DNA of 64,000 nucleotides from JACVRW01 sp038323835 (GTDB lineage: Bacteria > Actinomycetota > Thermoleophilia > Solirubrobacterales > Thermoleophilaceae). How positions within the stretch are numbered: the stretch's first letter is position 1; the number at the start of each line of letters is the position of its first letter. The stretch lies in contig JBBQHI010000010.1 in assembly GCA_038323835.1 (NCBI GenBank), positions 1 to 64,000 on the forward strand. The letters are read 5' to 3'. The position numbers were made by a program, and so were the translations under genes. Positions 15,715 through 23,565 of the stretch are shown here, piece after piece. Below the pieces are notes generated by a model. It saw only the letters and a list, made by a program, of their open reading frames with translations, was not told the DNA's origin and did not search any database.

Positions 15715-16385
15715 CCGCCGAACAGGGTGAGGTCCGGCTCACGCTCGCCGCGGAGGACGTCGACGTCCACCTCCACGCAGTCGATTCCGCGAGCCTCGGC
15801 CAGCACGCGCGCCTGTGGCTTGATCACCTGCGCGGCGAGGATCCCGCGGCAGCGGCCGAAGCTCGGCTCCTTGCAGATCCGCTCCAGATAGCGCGTGAGC
15901 TGCTCCACGGCGTCGATGGTGGCGACGCGCTTGATCTCCACGGCCACGAACTCGTCCTCCGGATCGCGGCACATGAGGTCCACAGGACCGATGTCCGTGG
16001 GCCACTCGCGGCGGACGAGCCGCAACCCCTCGGCGCAGCGCTCGGGCTGGTCCGCGAGAAGTTCCTGAAGCTCACGCTCCACGCCCTCCTTCTCCAGCGC
16101 CGCGGCCTCGCCCATGTCGTGGGTCACGTCCGAGATCACCTCGGCGATGCGGATCTCCAGCCGGTCCTCGGACACCCCGGCGCGCTTGCGCACCATCATC
16201 AGGCCGTCCTCCTCCTCGATGACCGTCGGCGGGGTCATCCAGTTCTGCGGCTTGAAGCCGCCGGAATCGGCGTGGACCATCACCGAACCGTCCTGCTTCA
16301 GCATCAGCAGCCGCAGGGCCTCGGGCAGCACGGCGTTCAGCCGGCCTGTATACACGACCTCGCAGCGGGCGACGATCAGGCGCAT
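15711..16385 (-). CDS. nucS: NucS/EndoMS mismatch-specific endonuclease
   Basis: 224 residues, the normal length. N-terminal dimerisation/DNA-binding domain, then a RecB-type nuclease core with Asp136 (PVDLMC), Glu150 and Lys152 (VAVEIKR). The C-terminus ends LTLFGG, resembling the sliding-clamp-binding tail of this family. In actinobacteria without MutS/MutL, NucS carries out mismatch repair. The ATG lies six bases after a TAGGTT -10 box. Confidence 0.93.
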   Translation of the reverse strand: MRLIVARCEVVYTGRLNAVLPEALRLLMLKQDGSVMVHADSGGFKPQNWMTPPTVIEEEDGLMMVRKRAGVSEDRLEIRIAEVISDVTHDMGEAAALEKEGVERELQELLADQPERCAEGLRLVRREWPTDIGPVDLMCRDPEDEFVAVEIKRVATIDAVEQLTRYLERICKEPSFGRCRGILAAQVIKPQARVLAEARGIDCVEVDVDVLRGEREPDLTLFGG

Positions 16386-16391
16386 TGGAGC

Positions 16392-16397
16392 AACCTA
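16392..16397 (-). promoter_or_regulatory. -10 box of nucS
   Basis: TAGGTT on the minus strand, six bases before the nucS ATG at 16385. Confidence 0.5.
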
Positions 16398-16429
16398 GCC
16401 CCGCCCGCGGATGCTCCCGCGCTACCGCG

Positions 16430-17011
16430 TCAGGCGGCGCAGACCGCGTAGACCGAGAACTCGCGGTTGGTGCTCGCGGACACGTTCTTGCCGTCGGCCG
16501 AAAAGCTCGTGCCGCCGTTGATGATGGCGGTACGGAAGACCGTGACGCTGGGGCTAATGCCGTCCTGCTGGCTGAAGCTGCCGCTGAGGACGAGCTCACC
16601 GGGCGGGCAGGTCACCGTCGCCGTGTTGTAGCCGTTGACCGCCGCGATCGTGACCGGAGTGCCGCCGACGACGTGCGCCCCGGACGTTCCGGAGGGACCG
16701 GGGTCGCCGGCCGCCCCGGGTGCCCCGGACGCGCCGGGTGCCCCGGACGCGCCGCGCAATCCCTGGGTGCCCGGCAGGCCCTGCAGGCCCCGCGCGCCGG
16801 CGGGAAGCTGGCCGTTCTTGAAATCGCGCGCCATGAGGCTTCCGTCCTTCACCTTGGCGGCGCCGATGGCGTTCTTCTTGATCTGTTTGGAGCCGACGCT
16901 GTTCTTCGGCAACGTGGCGGCGGCGTAACTCACGCCGCCGAGGGCGAGGAAGAGCGCGCTGGAGGAAACGACGTTGGCGTATGTGAGTCGCAGGCGGAGC
17001 TGTCGAAGCAT
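16430..17011 (-). CDS. Exported Thermoleophilia-type protein with collagen-like repeat
   Basis: 193 residues. A signal peptide or anchor (ANVVSSSALFLALGGVSYAA) is followed by LPKNSVGSKQIKKNAIGAAKVKDGSL, a repeat style I know only from Thermoleophilia. About 14 collagen-like GXY triplets then span residues 75-118. The C-terminal domain of about 80 residues has two Cys and is beta-rich (TVTCPPGELVLSGSF). It is probably at the cell surface; function unknown. The ATG at 17011 has a good GGGAG ribosome site; an upstream in-frame start at 17050 is less likely. A relative lies at 24231-24773. Confidence 0.78.
   Translation of the reverse strand: MLRQLRLRLTYANVVSSSALFLALGGVSYAAATLPKNSVGSKQIKKNAIGAAKVKDGSLMARDFKNGQLPAGARGLQGLPGTQGLRGASGAPGASGAPGAAGDPGPSGTSGAHVVGGTPVTIAAVNGYNTATVTCPPGELVLSGSFSQQDGISPSVTVFRTAIINGGTSFSADGKNVSASTNREFSVYAVCAA
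16721..16754. repeat. 18-bp tandem repeat coding GXY triplets
   Basis: TGCCCCGGACGCGCCGGG occurs twice in tandem (the second copy lacks two bases at the end) inside the collagen-like segment. It encodes Gly-Ala-Pro/Ser units on the minus strand. Repeat-number change here would keep the frame. Confidence 0.7.
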
Positions 17012-17165
17012 GATTCTCCCGGCGTTTGGCCGCGAAGGTCTGGGCTCCACAGCGAGTGTGGAGCTGCCGCGCGCAGTGCATGGCGGACAGCTCTGTGCCC
17101 ATGTATCGGCACGTTAGGCCGATCACGCGAGCGCGGCCGGTGTGCGGGGCACTGCCCGGCTGCCC

Positions 17166-17567
17166 CTAATCCTGGGCCAACGCCACCCTGATCGCCTCGT
17201 CCAGGTCCGTGCAGATGTAGTTCCAGACGATCTTCCCGTCGCGCACAGCGAAGGCGTGCACCATCTCCGTGATCATGCTCTCGTCCGTGATCCCGGTATG
17301 GCGCAGGCGCCCCTTCAGGTGGACCGGGACCACCACCTGCCGGCCCGCGGCAATGAACTCGCGCGCGTCCGTGTGCGGCGCCTCCACCACCTCGAAGAAC
17401 TGCTCGAACGATCTCCGGATCGCGACGTGGCCGAGGTTGACCTCCCCGAGCGCAGCGATGTTCATCTCGGCATCCGGGGAGAAGTGGTCGATCAGCGTGT
17501 CGAGATCGCCCCGGTTGTAGGCGTCATACGCGCTCTGTATGACGTCGATGCTCTCCTGGGAGACCAT
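17166..17567 (-). CDS. SnoaL-like / NTF2-fold protein
   Basis: 133 residues, cone-shaped alpha+beta fold: SAYDAYNRGDLDTLIDHFSP near 13-32, then EAPHTDAREFIAAGRQVVV and HAFAVRDGKIVWNYICTDL. Such proteins include polyketide cyclases, ketosteroid isomerase-like enzymes and many of unknown function. The ATG overlaps the acyltransferase stop by one base (TGATG), so they form an operon. Confidence 0.8.
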   Translation of the reverse strand: MVSQESIDVIQSAYDAYNRGDLDTLIDHFSPDAEMNIAALGEVNLGHVAIRRSFEQFFEVVEAPHTDAREFIAAGRQVVVPVHLKGRLRHTGITDESMITEMVHAFAVRDGKIVWNYICTDLDEAIRVALAQD

Positions 17568-18337
17568 CAGCGCTTCCAGGGGAGCTTCGACTTCTTGCGC
17601 CGCCTGAGCACGCCGCGCCGCTGGGCCAGCACGCCGCCGCCCACGCCGAGCGCGGTGAGCGTCGCGGCGATGATCGTGGGGCGGGCGCGCAGGCGCCGGA
17701 ACTCGTCCTCCACCTCGGGCCAGAGCATGCCCTCCACCACCTCGGTGGCGCCCTCCGGCGTCACCGCCAGCTCCGACACCTCGATGGGCGGGGCGAACGC
17801 CACCTGAACCCGCCGGGGCTTGGGCAGCGGGCCGAGCCAGAGCTTCTCCGTCCCCGTGATTGCCGTGGGCACGATCGGCGCACCCTCTTCTAGCGCGAGT
17901 CGTCCCGCCCCACGCTTGGGATGCCCGAGCTGGTCGGGATCGCGGATCCGGGTGCCCTCGGGGAACAGAGCGAGCAGGCCGCCCTGGCGCAGCACCGTCC
18001 TCGCGGTCTCGAGCGCCGCCTCGTCCGCCTCGCCGCGCCGGACCGGGAACGCCCCCAGGCGCACCAGCAGCCGGCCGTAGCGCGCCTCGATCAGCTCCGT
18101 CTTGGCCATGAAGCGGAGGTGGCGGCGCGTGCACACCCCGATGAAGAACGAGTCCAGGAAGCTCTTGTGGTTCGGGGCCACGATCGCTGCGCCCTCGGCG
18201 GGCACGTGCTCCCGGCCGGACACGTGCATCCGGAAGTAGGTGCGAAGCGCGGGCTTCACGATCGCCCGGACGACTGCGTAGAGGGGCCGTGAAACTCCCT
18301 TCTCACGCGCGAGGCGATGCGCCTCGTCGTTCGTCAT
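17567..18337 (-). CDS. 1-acylglycerol-3-phosphate acyltransferase-like (PlsC family)
   Basis: 256 residues. The catalytic HX4D box is NHKSFLD (His57, Asp62) and the phosphate-binding motif FPEGTR lies near 125. It acylates lysophosphatidate or a related acceptor at the membrane face. The C-terminal 40 residues are basic with one hydrophobic stretch (TIIAATLTALGVGGGVLAQ), a possible extra anchor not usual in PlsC. The ATG is six bases after TAGCTT. Confidence 0.87.
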   Translation of the reverse strand: MTNDEAHRLAREKGVSRPLYAVVRAIVKPALRTYFRMHVSGREHVPAEGAAIVAPNHKSFLDSFFIGVCTRRHLRFMAKTELIEARYGRLLVRLGAFPVRRGEADEAALETARTVLRQGGLLALFPEGTRIRDPDQLGHPKRGAGRLALEEGAPIVPTAITGTEKLWLGPLPKPRRVQVAFAPPIEVSELAVTPEGATEVVEGMLWPEVEDEFRRLRARPTIIAATLTALGVGGGVLAQRRGVLRRRKKSKLPWKR

Positions 18338-18343
18338 GCGGGC

Positions 18344-18349
18344 AAGCTA
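18344..18349 (-). promoter_or_regulatory. -10 box of the acyltransferase operon
   Basis: TAGCTT on the minus strand, six bases before the ATG at 18337. Confidence 0.5.
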
Positions 18350-18374
18350 CACGCGTTCCCGGCGGGGCGCTGCT

Positions 18375-18399
18375 GTTTCCCCCTGCTCCAGAGGGGTAC
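18375..18399 (+). promoter_or_regulatory. Sigma-B-type promoter of the CsbD-like gene
   Basis: GTTT (18375-18378), a 15-base spacer and GGGTAC (18394-18399) match the general-stress sigma consensus GTTT-N14-16-GGGTA. Unlike most first genes here, this gene has a leader of about 30 bases and an AGGAG ribosome site. csbD itself is a sigma-B gene in Bacillus subtilis. Confidence 0.55.
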
Positions 18400-18432
18400 G
18401 AATAGAACGACCCGAACTAGGAGCACTCCACA

Positions 18433-18621
18433 GTGAGCATCATCGACAAGATCACAGGCCGCGCCAAGAAGGCCGCCGGAGACGTGGCGGGCGACTCGTC
18501 GCTGCGGCGCGAGGGCGCACGCGAGGAGCGCAAGGGCGAGGCCAAGGACAAGCTGAACGACGCGCAGGACAAGGTCGCGGACAAGGCCGCAGAGGTCTCG
18601 GACCTCGAGCGCAAGACCTGA
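18433..18621 (+). CDS. CsbD-like general stress protein
   Basis: 62 residues, highly charged and helical: ITGRAKKAAGDVAGD, then KGEAKDKLNDAQDKVADKAAEV. This is the CsbD family, abundant under stress and of unknown molecular role. GTG start with AGGAG about ten bases upstream. It is preceded by a sigma-B-type promoter and followed by a strong hairpin, so it is probably transcribed alone. Confidence 0.9.
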   Translation: MSIIDKITGRAKKAAGDVAGDSSLRREGAREERKGEAKDKLNDAQDKVADKAAEVSDLERKT

Positions 18622-18635
18622 TCGACCCCCTATCC

Positions 18636-18665
18636 CGGGCGGGCGCTGAGCGCAGCGCCTGCCCG
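18636..18665 (+). terminator. Hairpin after the CsbD-like gene
   Basis: CGGGC-G-GGCGCTG and CAGCGCC-T-GCCCG form a 13-pair stem with one G-T pair and an AGCG loop. It starts 14 bases after the stop. No T tract follows, so termination may be factor-assisted. Confidence 0.55.
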
Positions 18666-18692
18666 GCGTGCAGGTAACCTCGAAGGCGGCCG

Positions 18693-19802
18693 ATGAACGG
18701 CGAAGGCACAGCTCCCAGCGTGGCCTATCGCGCCGTGCTTCTGGCCGCGGGCCTGCTGCTGCTGGGCCTGCTGTTCCGCCAGCTCGCCACCCTGCTGCTG
18801 GCCGTGCTGATGACGATCGTGATCGCCATCCCGCTCTCCGCGGCTGCCACGCGGCTCGAGCGCTGGCACATCCCCCGTCCGCTCGGCGTGCTCGTGGCCC
18901 TGCTGGGCAGCCTCTCGGTCTTCGCTCTCATCGTCTACCTCCTGATCCCGCCGTTCGTGGATCAGACGAACCAGTTCGTGGACGACGTGCCCGGGATCGT
19001 GAAGGACCTCGAGAGCCGCGTGGGCGACGTGGTGGGCAGCGAGCCGAGCGAGGTGGGGGACCGGGTGCAGGACTGGTTCCAGAAGTACACCGACGACCCC
19101 GGCAAGCTGATCGGCCCGATCACCTCCATCGGCCTGAGCGTGGCCGGCGTCTTCGGCGCTCTGGTGCTGATCCTGATCACGGCCTATTACATGGCGGTCC
19201 GTCCCGACCCGCTCGTGAACGGGCTGGTGAGTCTCGCCCCGCCGGGGCGGCGCGACCACATGCGCCACGTCCTCGCCCGCGTTCGTCAGTCGTGGATCGG
19301 GTGGATGGAGGGAGTGGCCATCGACATGTTGATCACCGGTCTGTTCACCTACGTCGGCCTGACGATCGCCGGGCTCGACTTCGCGATCTTTTTCGCGGTG
19401 CTCTCGTCGCTACTCGTGGTGGTGCCCTACTTCGGCGCGATCGCCGGTGCGGTGCCTCCGGTGCTCTTCGCCCTCACCGACTCACCGGGCAAGGCGCTGC
19501 TCGTTCTCGGCGTCTACGTCATCGTCCAGCAGCTCGAGAGCAACGTGACCATGCCGGTGATCATGTCCCAGCGGGTACGGCTGCACCCGGCGATGATCGC
19601 CATCGGCGTGGTGGTGGTCGGCCAGCTATTCGGCTTCGTGGGCCTCTTCGTGGCCGTGCCGATCCTGTCCCTGATCACGATCTGCGTGCAGGAGTTCTGG
19701 GTGAAGGAGATCGACGAGATCGAGGCCGACCGCCGGCATCCGGAGATCGCGCTCCCCGACGCGCTGAGCGACGACGAGCCCGTGGTCAGATCAGCTTCGT
19801 AA
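18693..19802 (+). CDS. AI-2E family (PerM-like) membrane permease
   Basis: 369 residues. Hydrophobic helices at both ends flank a soluble stretch (about 85-150, DQTNQFVDDVPGIVKDLESRV). The C-terminal half has the family signature around VVVPYFGAIAGAVPPVLFAL and QQLESNVTMPVIMSQRVRLHPAMI. Members export or exchange varied small molecules; the AI-2 name should not be read as the substrate. The 3' end overlaps a small membrane ORF on the other strand. Confidence 0.87.
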   Translation: MNGEGTAPSVAYRAVLLAAGLLLLGLLFRQLATLLLAVLMTIVIAIPLSAAATRLERWHIPRPLGVLVALLGSLSVFALIVYLLIPPFVDQTNQFVDDVPGIVKDLESRVGDVVGSEPSEVGDRVQDWFQKYTDDPGKLIGPITSIGLSVAGVFGALVLILITAYYMAVRPDPLVNGLVSLAPPGRRDHMRHVLARVRQSWIGWMEGVAIDMLITGLFTYVGLTIAGLDFAIFFAVLSSLLVVVPYFGAIAGAVPPVLFALTDSPGKALLVLGVYVIVQQLESNVTMPVIMSQRVRLHPAMIAIGVVVVGQLFGFVGLFVAVPILSLITICVQEFWVKEIDEIEADRRHPEIALPDALSDDEPVVRSAS

Positions 19803-19881
19803 GCGCGATCACCATGCCGATGAGCACGAAGATGACGATCAGGACCTGAACGACGATCCAGAAGCGTGGCAGCTCGCTCAC
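19786..19881 (-). CDS. 31-residue single-helix membrane protein coupled to a response regulator
   Basis: The GTG at 19881 overlaps the response regulator stop as GTGA. The 31 residues start VSELPRFWIVVQVLIVI and end in TKLI: a short soluble start and one strongly hydrophobic helix of about 22 residues. The gene ends inside the 3' end of the opposite permease gene. It is below the usual annotation cut-off. No family is recognised; a small membrane partner of a signalling pathway is a guess from position. Confidence 0.6.
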   Translation of the reverse strand: MSELPRFWIVVQVLIVIFVLIGMVIALTKLI

Positions 19882-20504
19882 TCGATGAGAGCCCGGCGGA
19901 TCGCGATCGCCACCGCGTGCACCCGGGTGTCCGCGCCGAGCTTCTGGATCGCGCGCTTGGTGTCCGACTTCACGGTCTCGGCGCTCAACCCGATCCGGTT
20001 GCCCACCTCCTGGGTGTGCAGCCCGCCCGCGAGGAGCTGGAGAATCTCCCGTTCGCGCTCGGACAGCGAGGCGTCTCCGCCGGCGGTGGACACCAGTAGC
20101 GCGGGAGACAGGGTCGGGTCCACGAAGGGCTTGCCCGAGCGCACGGCCCGCACGGCCCGGAGGAGATCCTCGGGCGGCGAGCCCTTCATCACGTACCCGC
20201 GCGCCCCCGCAGTGATCGCGTCCCCGAGCAGGCGCTTGTCGCCGTAGGCCGAGAACATCACCATCTGCACATCGGGCGCCGCCTGAGCCACGCGCTTCAC
20301 CGCCGAGATGCCGTCGATGCCGGGCAGGCGCACGTCCATGATCAGCACATCGGGCTTGAGCCGGGCCACCGCGTCCACGACCTGCTCGCCCGTCTCCACG
20401 CTTCCGACGAGCTCCAGATCGTCCGCCTGGCCGAACATGAGGTCGAGTCCTTGCCTAACGGTGGGATGGTCATCCGCTGCGAGACACCTCGTGGGTGCGG
20501 TCAT
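19878..20504 (-). CDS. NarL/FixJ-type response regulator
   Basis: 208 residues. Receiver domain with acidic pair DD (11-12), phosphoacceptor Asp57 (LIMDVRLPG), a Ser and Lys near 85 and 107 (MFSAYG, YVMKG). The LuxR-type helix-turn-helix at about 140-200 (LSEREREILQLLAGGLHTQEVGNRIGLSAETVKSDTKRAI) has Asp-Thr where VKxHxxx is common. No histidine kinase is adjacent. The ATG at 20504 lies eight bases after TAGCCT; the longer frame upstream is not used. It is translationally coupled to a 31-residue membrane protein. Confidence 0.9.
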   Translation of the reverse strand: MTAPTRCLAADDHPTVRQGLDLMFGQADDLELVGSVETGEQVVDAVARLKPDVLIMDVRLPGIDGISAVKRVAQAAPDVQMVMFSAYGDKRLLGDAITAGARGYVMKGSPPEDLLRAVRAVRSGKPFVDPTLSPALLVSTAGGDASLSEREREILQLLAGGLHTQEVGNRIGLSAETVKSDTKRAIQKLGADTRVHAVAIAIRRALIE

Positions 20505-20512
20505 CTGCGCAC

Positions 20513-20542
20513 AGGCTAATCGGGTGGCGTCCACACTGCCAA
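20513..20542 (-). promoter_or_regulatory. Response regulator promoter, -35 TTGGCA, -10 TAGCCT
   Basis: On the minus strand TTGGCA (20542-20537), 18 bases, then TAGCCT (20518-20513), eight bases before the ATG. The -35 hexamer is the same as in the tetR promoter. Confidence 0.55.
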
Positions 20543-20555
20543 AGGTAAACCGACA

Positions 20556-20561
20556 TATGAT
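20556..20561 (+). promoter_or_regulatory. -10 box of the stress protein gene
   Basis: TATGAT, about 26 bases before the TTG start. A GGGAGAGG ribosome site follows, so this mRNA has a short leader. Confidence 0.4.
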
Positions 20562-20587
20562 GCGCCCGCACCGCGAAGGGAGAGGAC

Positions 20588-21031
20588 TTGTTCGCATCTC
20601 TGGTCGTAGGAACCGATGGGTCGGAAACCGCCAACGAGGCGGTCAAGCAAGCCAGCGAGCTGGCTCAGCACCTGGACGCCACGGTTCATCTCGTGAGCGC
20701 CTATGAGCCCGTTCCCGAGGGCCGCCTGCGCGAGGAGCGCCAGGAGATCCCGGAGGACCTTCAGTGGATGGTGAGCCCGCGCGAGGACGTGGACGCGACC
20801 CTGGAGGAGGCGGCCAAGAGCCTGCACGCGGCGGGCGTGAAGGTCGAGATCCACGCCCGTGAGGGCGATCCGGCCGACGCCATCCTCGATGTGGCCGAGG
20901 AGGAGGGAGCCGACCTGATCGTGGTCGGCAACAAGGGCATGACCGGCGCCAAGCGCTTCCTCCTGGGCAGCGTGCCCAACAAGGTCTCCCATCACGCTCC
21001 CTGCAGCGTGATGATTATCCGCACTACCTAG
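20588..21031 (+). CDS. Universal stress protein, single domain, ATP-binding type
   Basis: 147 residues. Starts VVGTDGSETANEAV and ends with the nucleotide-binding signature GNKGMTGAKRFLLGSVPNKV, fitting G-2x-G-9x-G(S). ATP-binding USPs act in stress tolerance and growth arrest. TTG start with ribosome site GGGAGAGG. It diverges from the response regulator gene and is followed by a palindromic stem-loop repeat. Confidence 0.92.
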   Translation: MFASLVVGTDGSETANEAVKQASELAQHLDATVHLVSAYEPVPEGRLREERQEIPEDLQWMVSPREDVDATLEEAAKSLHAAGVKVEIHAREGDPADAILDVAEEEGADLIVVGNKGMTGAKRFLLGSVPNKVSHHAPCSVMIIRTT

Positions 21032-21034
21032 CTG

Positions 21035-21072
21035 CCGGTGCTCGCCCGATCGACGATCGGGCTGCGCTCCTC
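21035..21072 (+). repeat. 3'-end stem-loop repeat, copy 2
   Basis: CCGGTGCTC, then GCCCGATC-GAC-GATCGGGC (8-bp stem), then TGCGCTCCTC. It starts four bases after the stress-protein stop. Compared with copy 1 (4537-4576) the loop base and one flanking base differ while the stem is identical. Confidence 0.6.
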
Positions 21073-21090
21073 GCTCGGGCCGTTACGGGG

Positions 21091-22401
21091 TTATCGGAGC
21101 GCGTTCGCCGCGTTCACGATGCCCCAGCCGTAACGGTCGTCGAAGCCGGGTGGCCCGGCGTCCGTGGCCGTGGACTCCAGGTGGGCCTCCACCGCGGCGG
21201 GGGTGGGGTGGGCTCCGAGGCGCTTGGTGGCGATCAGCAGGGCCACGATCCCTGCCACGTGGGGGCTCGCCATCGAGGTGCCCTCGTAACCGCCGGGGAG
21301 CCCGAAGCGACGGATGCCGCGTGTGAAGGTCTCCTGGAGGATGGACCGGCCGCGCAATTCGGGGCGGCAGTGCTCTGCGTCCCAGGGGTCGTCGGTGTTG
21401 GGGGCGTCCACGCCTCCGCCCGGAGCCACCACGTCGAGGTCCGTGCCGGCGTTCGAGTACTCGGCCTCGCAGCCGGTGGCGGTGGTGGCCCCCACGGCGA
21501 TCACGCTCGACGCGCGGGCGGGGTAGGCCACCGCCGCGTCCGCCTGGTTCCCCGCGGCGGCCACCACGATCACACCTTTGTCCCGTGCGTAGCGCAGGGC
21601 CGAGAGCACATCGGGGATCTCGGCCGCCCGGACGCCCGACGGGAACTCGAGGCTGAGGTTGATCACGTCCACGCGGCGCCGGGCCGCGTACCGGATTCCG
21701 CGGGAGATGGCCACCGAGTCGCCCGAGCCCTCCGAGTCCAGCACGCGGAGAGGCATGATCCGGGCGCGGTAGGCGATTCCCGCCGTGGCCATCCGGTTGT
21801 TGGTGGCCTGGGCGATCGTGCCGGCCACGTGGGTGCCGTGGCCGAAAACGTCGTTGGGGTGCTTGTCATGGCCCACGAAGTCGTATCCGCGGAGGAAGGT
21901 GCTCCTGTGAAAGTCGGGAGCGCGCAGGAAGCGACCCCGGTTCTCGTACGCCACCCCGCTGTCGAGCACCGCCACCGTGGCGCCCTTGGCGCCCGGGGCG
22001 CCGCGATCGATCGCGATCTGCCAGGCCTCGGGCATGCCGAGGCCGAAGGGGCCGATCAGGTTCCACTGGCGGTTCAGGCTGGGATCGCTGGGTACGTAAA
22101 CGGACGCGTGGGCCCGGTAGTTCGGCACCGCGTAGGCCACGTTCGGGTCGGAGCGAAGCTCGTCCACGGTGCGGCTCACGGAGGCGCCGTCGTCGATCTG
22201 GAGCTGCTGCGAGCCGCCGGGGAGCCGGCGCTCCACCGCGGTGCCCGAGGACCGCTGGAGGTTGCTGCGCTCGGCGGGCGCGGTGCCCTCGCGGAACTTC
22301 ACGATCACCTGCCCGGGCACGTAGTCCCGCGCCTGCGCGGATACCGGCAGGGCCAGGAGCGTCAGGGCCAGGACGGCCGGTAGGAGCAGGCGTGTGGGCA
22401 T
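21091..22401 (-). CDS. Secreted subtilisin-like serine protease (S8 family)
   Basis: 436 residues. Signal peptide 1-24 (LLLPAVLALTLLALPVSAQA). Pro-domain at about 25-100, including YVPGQVIVKFREG and DPNVAYAVPNY. Catalytic triad Asp147 (VAVLDSGV), His187 (GHGTHVAG) and Ser376 (GTSMASPH). The oxyanion Asn is in VVAAAGNQ. It is probably processed and released from the cell. No C-terminal anchor. Convergent with the stress protein gene. Confidence 0.93.
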   Translation of the reverse strand: MPTRLLLPAVLALTLLALPVSAQARDYVPGQVIVKFREGTAPAERSNLQRSSGTAVERRLPGGSQQLQIDDGASVSRTVDELRSDPNVAYAVPNYRAHASVYVPSDPSLNRQWNLIGPFGLGMPEAWQIAIDRGAPGAKGATVAVLDSGVAYENRGRFLRAPDFHRSTFLRGYDFVGHDKHPNDVFGHGTHVAGTIAQATNNRMATAGIAYRARIMPLRVLDSEGSGDSVAISRGIRYAARRRVDVINLSLEFPSGVRAAEIPDVLSALRYARDKGVIVVAAAGNQADAAVAYPARASSVIAVGATTATGCEAEYSNAGTDLDVVAPGGGVDAPNTDDPWDAEHCRPELRGRSILQETFTRGIRRFGLPGGYEGTSMASPHVAGIVALLIATKRLGAHPTPAAVEAHLESTATDAGPPGFDDRYGWGIVNAANALR

Positions 22402-22405
22402 TGGT

Positions 22406-22411
22406 TACGGT
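22406..22411 (+). promoter_or_regulatory. -10 box near the epimerase gene
   Basis: TACGGT, five bases before an in-frame TTG (22417). Either that TTG is the leaderless start or the mRNA has a 40-base leader before the GTG at 22459. Confidence 0.4.
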
Positions 22412-22458
22412 GCGTCTTGAGTGTACGAAGGCAAGAACAGGGCAGGACCGGCGAAGTT

Positions 22459-23565
22459 GTGACCGTTTGCGTCACGGGTGCCACAGGGTTCATCGGCTCG
22501 CACCTGGCACAACTTGCGTCGGAGACGCTCGGACCGGTACGGGTGACCTACCGGGACGAGAGGCGCCTGGAGCGCCTCGGCCACGCGGAGGTCGAGCCGA
22601 TCCGGGCCGACGTCCTCGATCGCGGCGCCCTCCGGCGGGCCTTTCGGGGGTGCGAGATCGTGTTCCACGCCGCAGGCTACGTGGGATCCCGGCCGGCAAG
22701 CCGGGTCTGGGAGGTCAACGCCCTGTCTCCCCGGGTGGCCGTGGAGGCGGCCGCGGCCGAGGACGTGAGGCGCGTTGTGGTCACTTCCAGCGTGGCCGGG
22801 ATCGGCCCCGCCCCACCCGACCGCCCCGGGACGGAGGACGATCCCTATCGCGGCGGCGGCCTCGGGCTCACCTACCCGGACTCCAAGCACGAGGGGGAGT
22901 CGGAGGCCCTGGCGGCGGGCGCGCGCCTGGGGGTGGAGGTGGTGATCGTGAACCCCTCCTACGTCTTCGGCCCCGCCGTGGACCGCACCCATCCCGGCGA
23001 GACGTCCAACCGGCTGATCGGCAACTACCTGCTCGGCCGCCTCCCGGCGGTGGTGGACGCCGAGACCAACGCCGTGGACGTCCGCGACGTGGCCGCCGGC
23101 CATCTGCTGGCCGCCACCGGCGGGGCTCCGGGCGAGCGCTACGTGCTCGGCGGGCACGACCTCCAGTGGGTGGAGCTGATCGAGCGGGTGGCGCGGCTGT
23201 CCGGCGTACACCACCCGCTCGTGGTCCTCCCGCGCGAGGCGGGTGCGCTGGCCCGGCGCGCAGAGGAGCTCGGCCTGCCGTCGCCGGTGGCGGGCGAGGG
23301 CGTGTTGCTGATGGCGCAGAGCTGGAGGTACTCGTCCCGGAAGGCGCGCCGGGACCTCGGCTACCGGGCGCGTCCGCTCGACCGGACCCTGCGCGACACG
23401 ATCGCCTGGTACCTCGAGCTGATCGAGGCCGGAGCCCTGGGCCGCCACGTCTCCCCGCTGTCCCTCACGGCCGCCGGCGTACGGGTGGCGGGCCGGCTCG
23501 GTCTGCTCAGCGGGCTGCGGCTGGCGGAGCGCTATACCGGGCGCCGCCTGGTGATCCGGGGATGA
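22459..23565 (+). CDS. NAD-dependent epimerase/dehydratase family protein (extended SDR)
   Basis: 368 residues. Nucleotide-binding TGATGFIGSHL at 6-16. The catalytic Ser is in VVVTSSVAG (about 110) and Tyr139/Lys143 in YPDSK. It resembles HpnA and dihydroflavonol-reductase-like SDRs; the substrate is unknown. The GTG at 22459 puts the Rossmann motif at the usual distance from the start; TTG 22417 is the alternative. The stop overlaps tadA (ATGA). Confidence 0.87.
   Translation: MTVCVTGATGFIGSHLAQLASETLGPVRVTYRDERRLERLGHAEVEPIRADVLDRGALRRAFRGCEIVFHAAGYVGSRPASRVWEVNALSPRVAVEAAAAEDVRRVVVTSSVAGIGPAPPDRPGTEDDPYRGGGLGLTYPDSKHEGESEALAAGARLGVEVVIVNPSYVFGPAVDRTHPGETSNRLIGNYLLGRLPAVVDAETNAVDVRDVAAGHLLAATGGAPGERYVLGGHDLQWVELIERVARLSGVHHPLVVLPREAGALARRAEELGLPSPVAGEGVLLMAQSWRYSSRKARRDLGYRARPLDRTLRDTIAWYLELIEAGALGRHVSPLSLTAAGVRVAGRLGLLSGLRLAERYTGRRLVIRG

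Noticed and set aside
16681..16760. Short direct repeats as a CRISPR or mobile repeat
   Set aside because: They encode in-frame Gly-X-Y triplets of the exported protein; no spacers.
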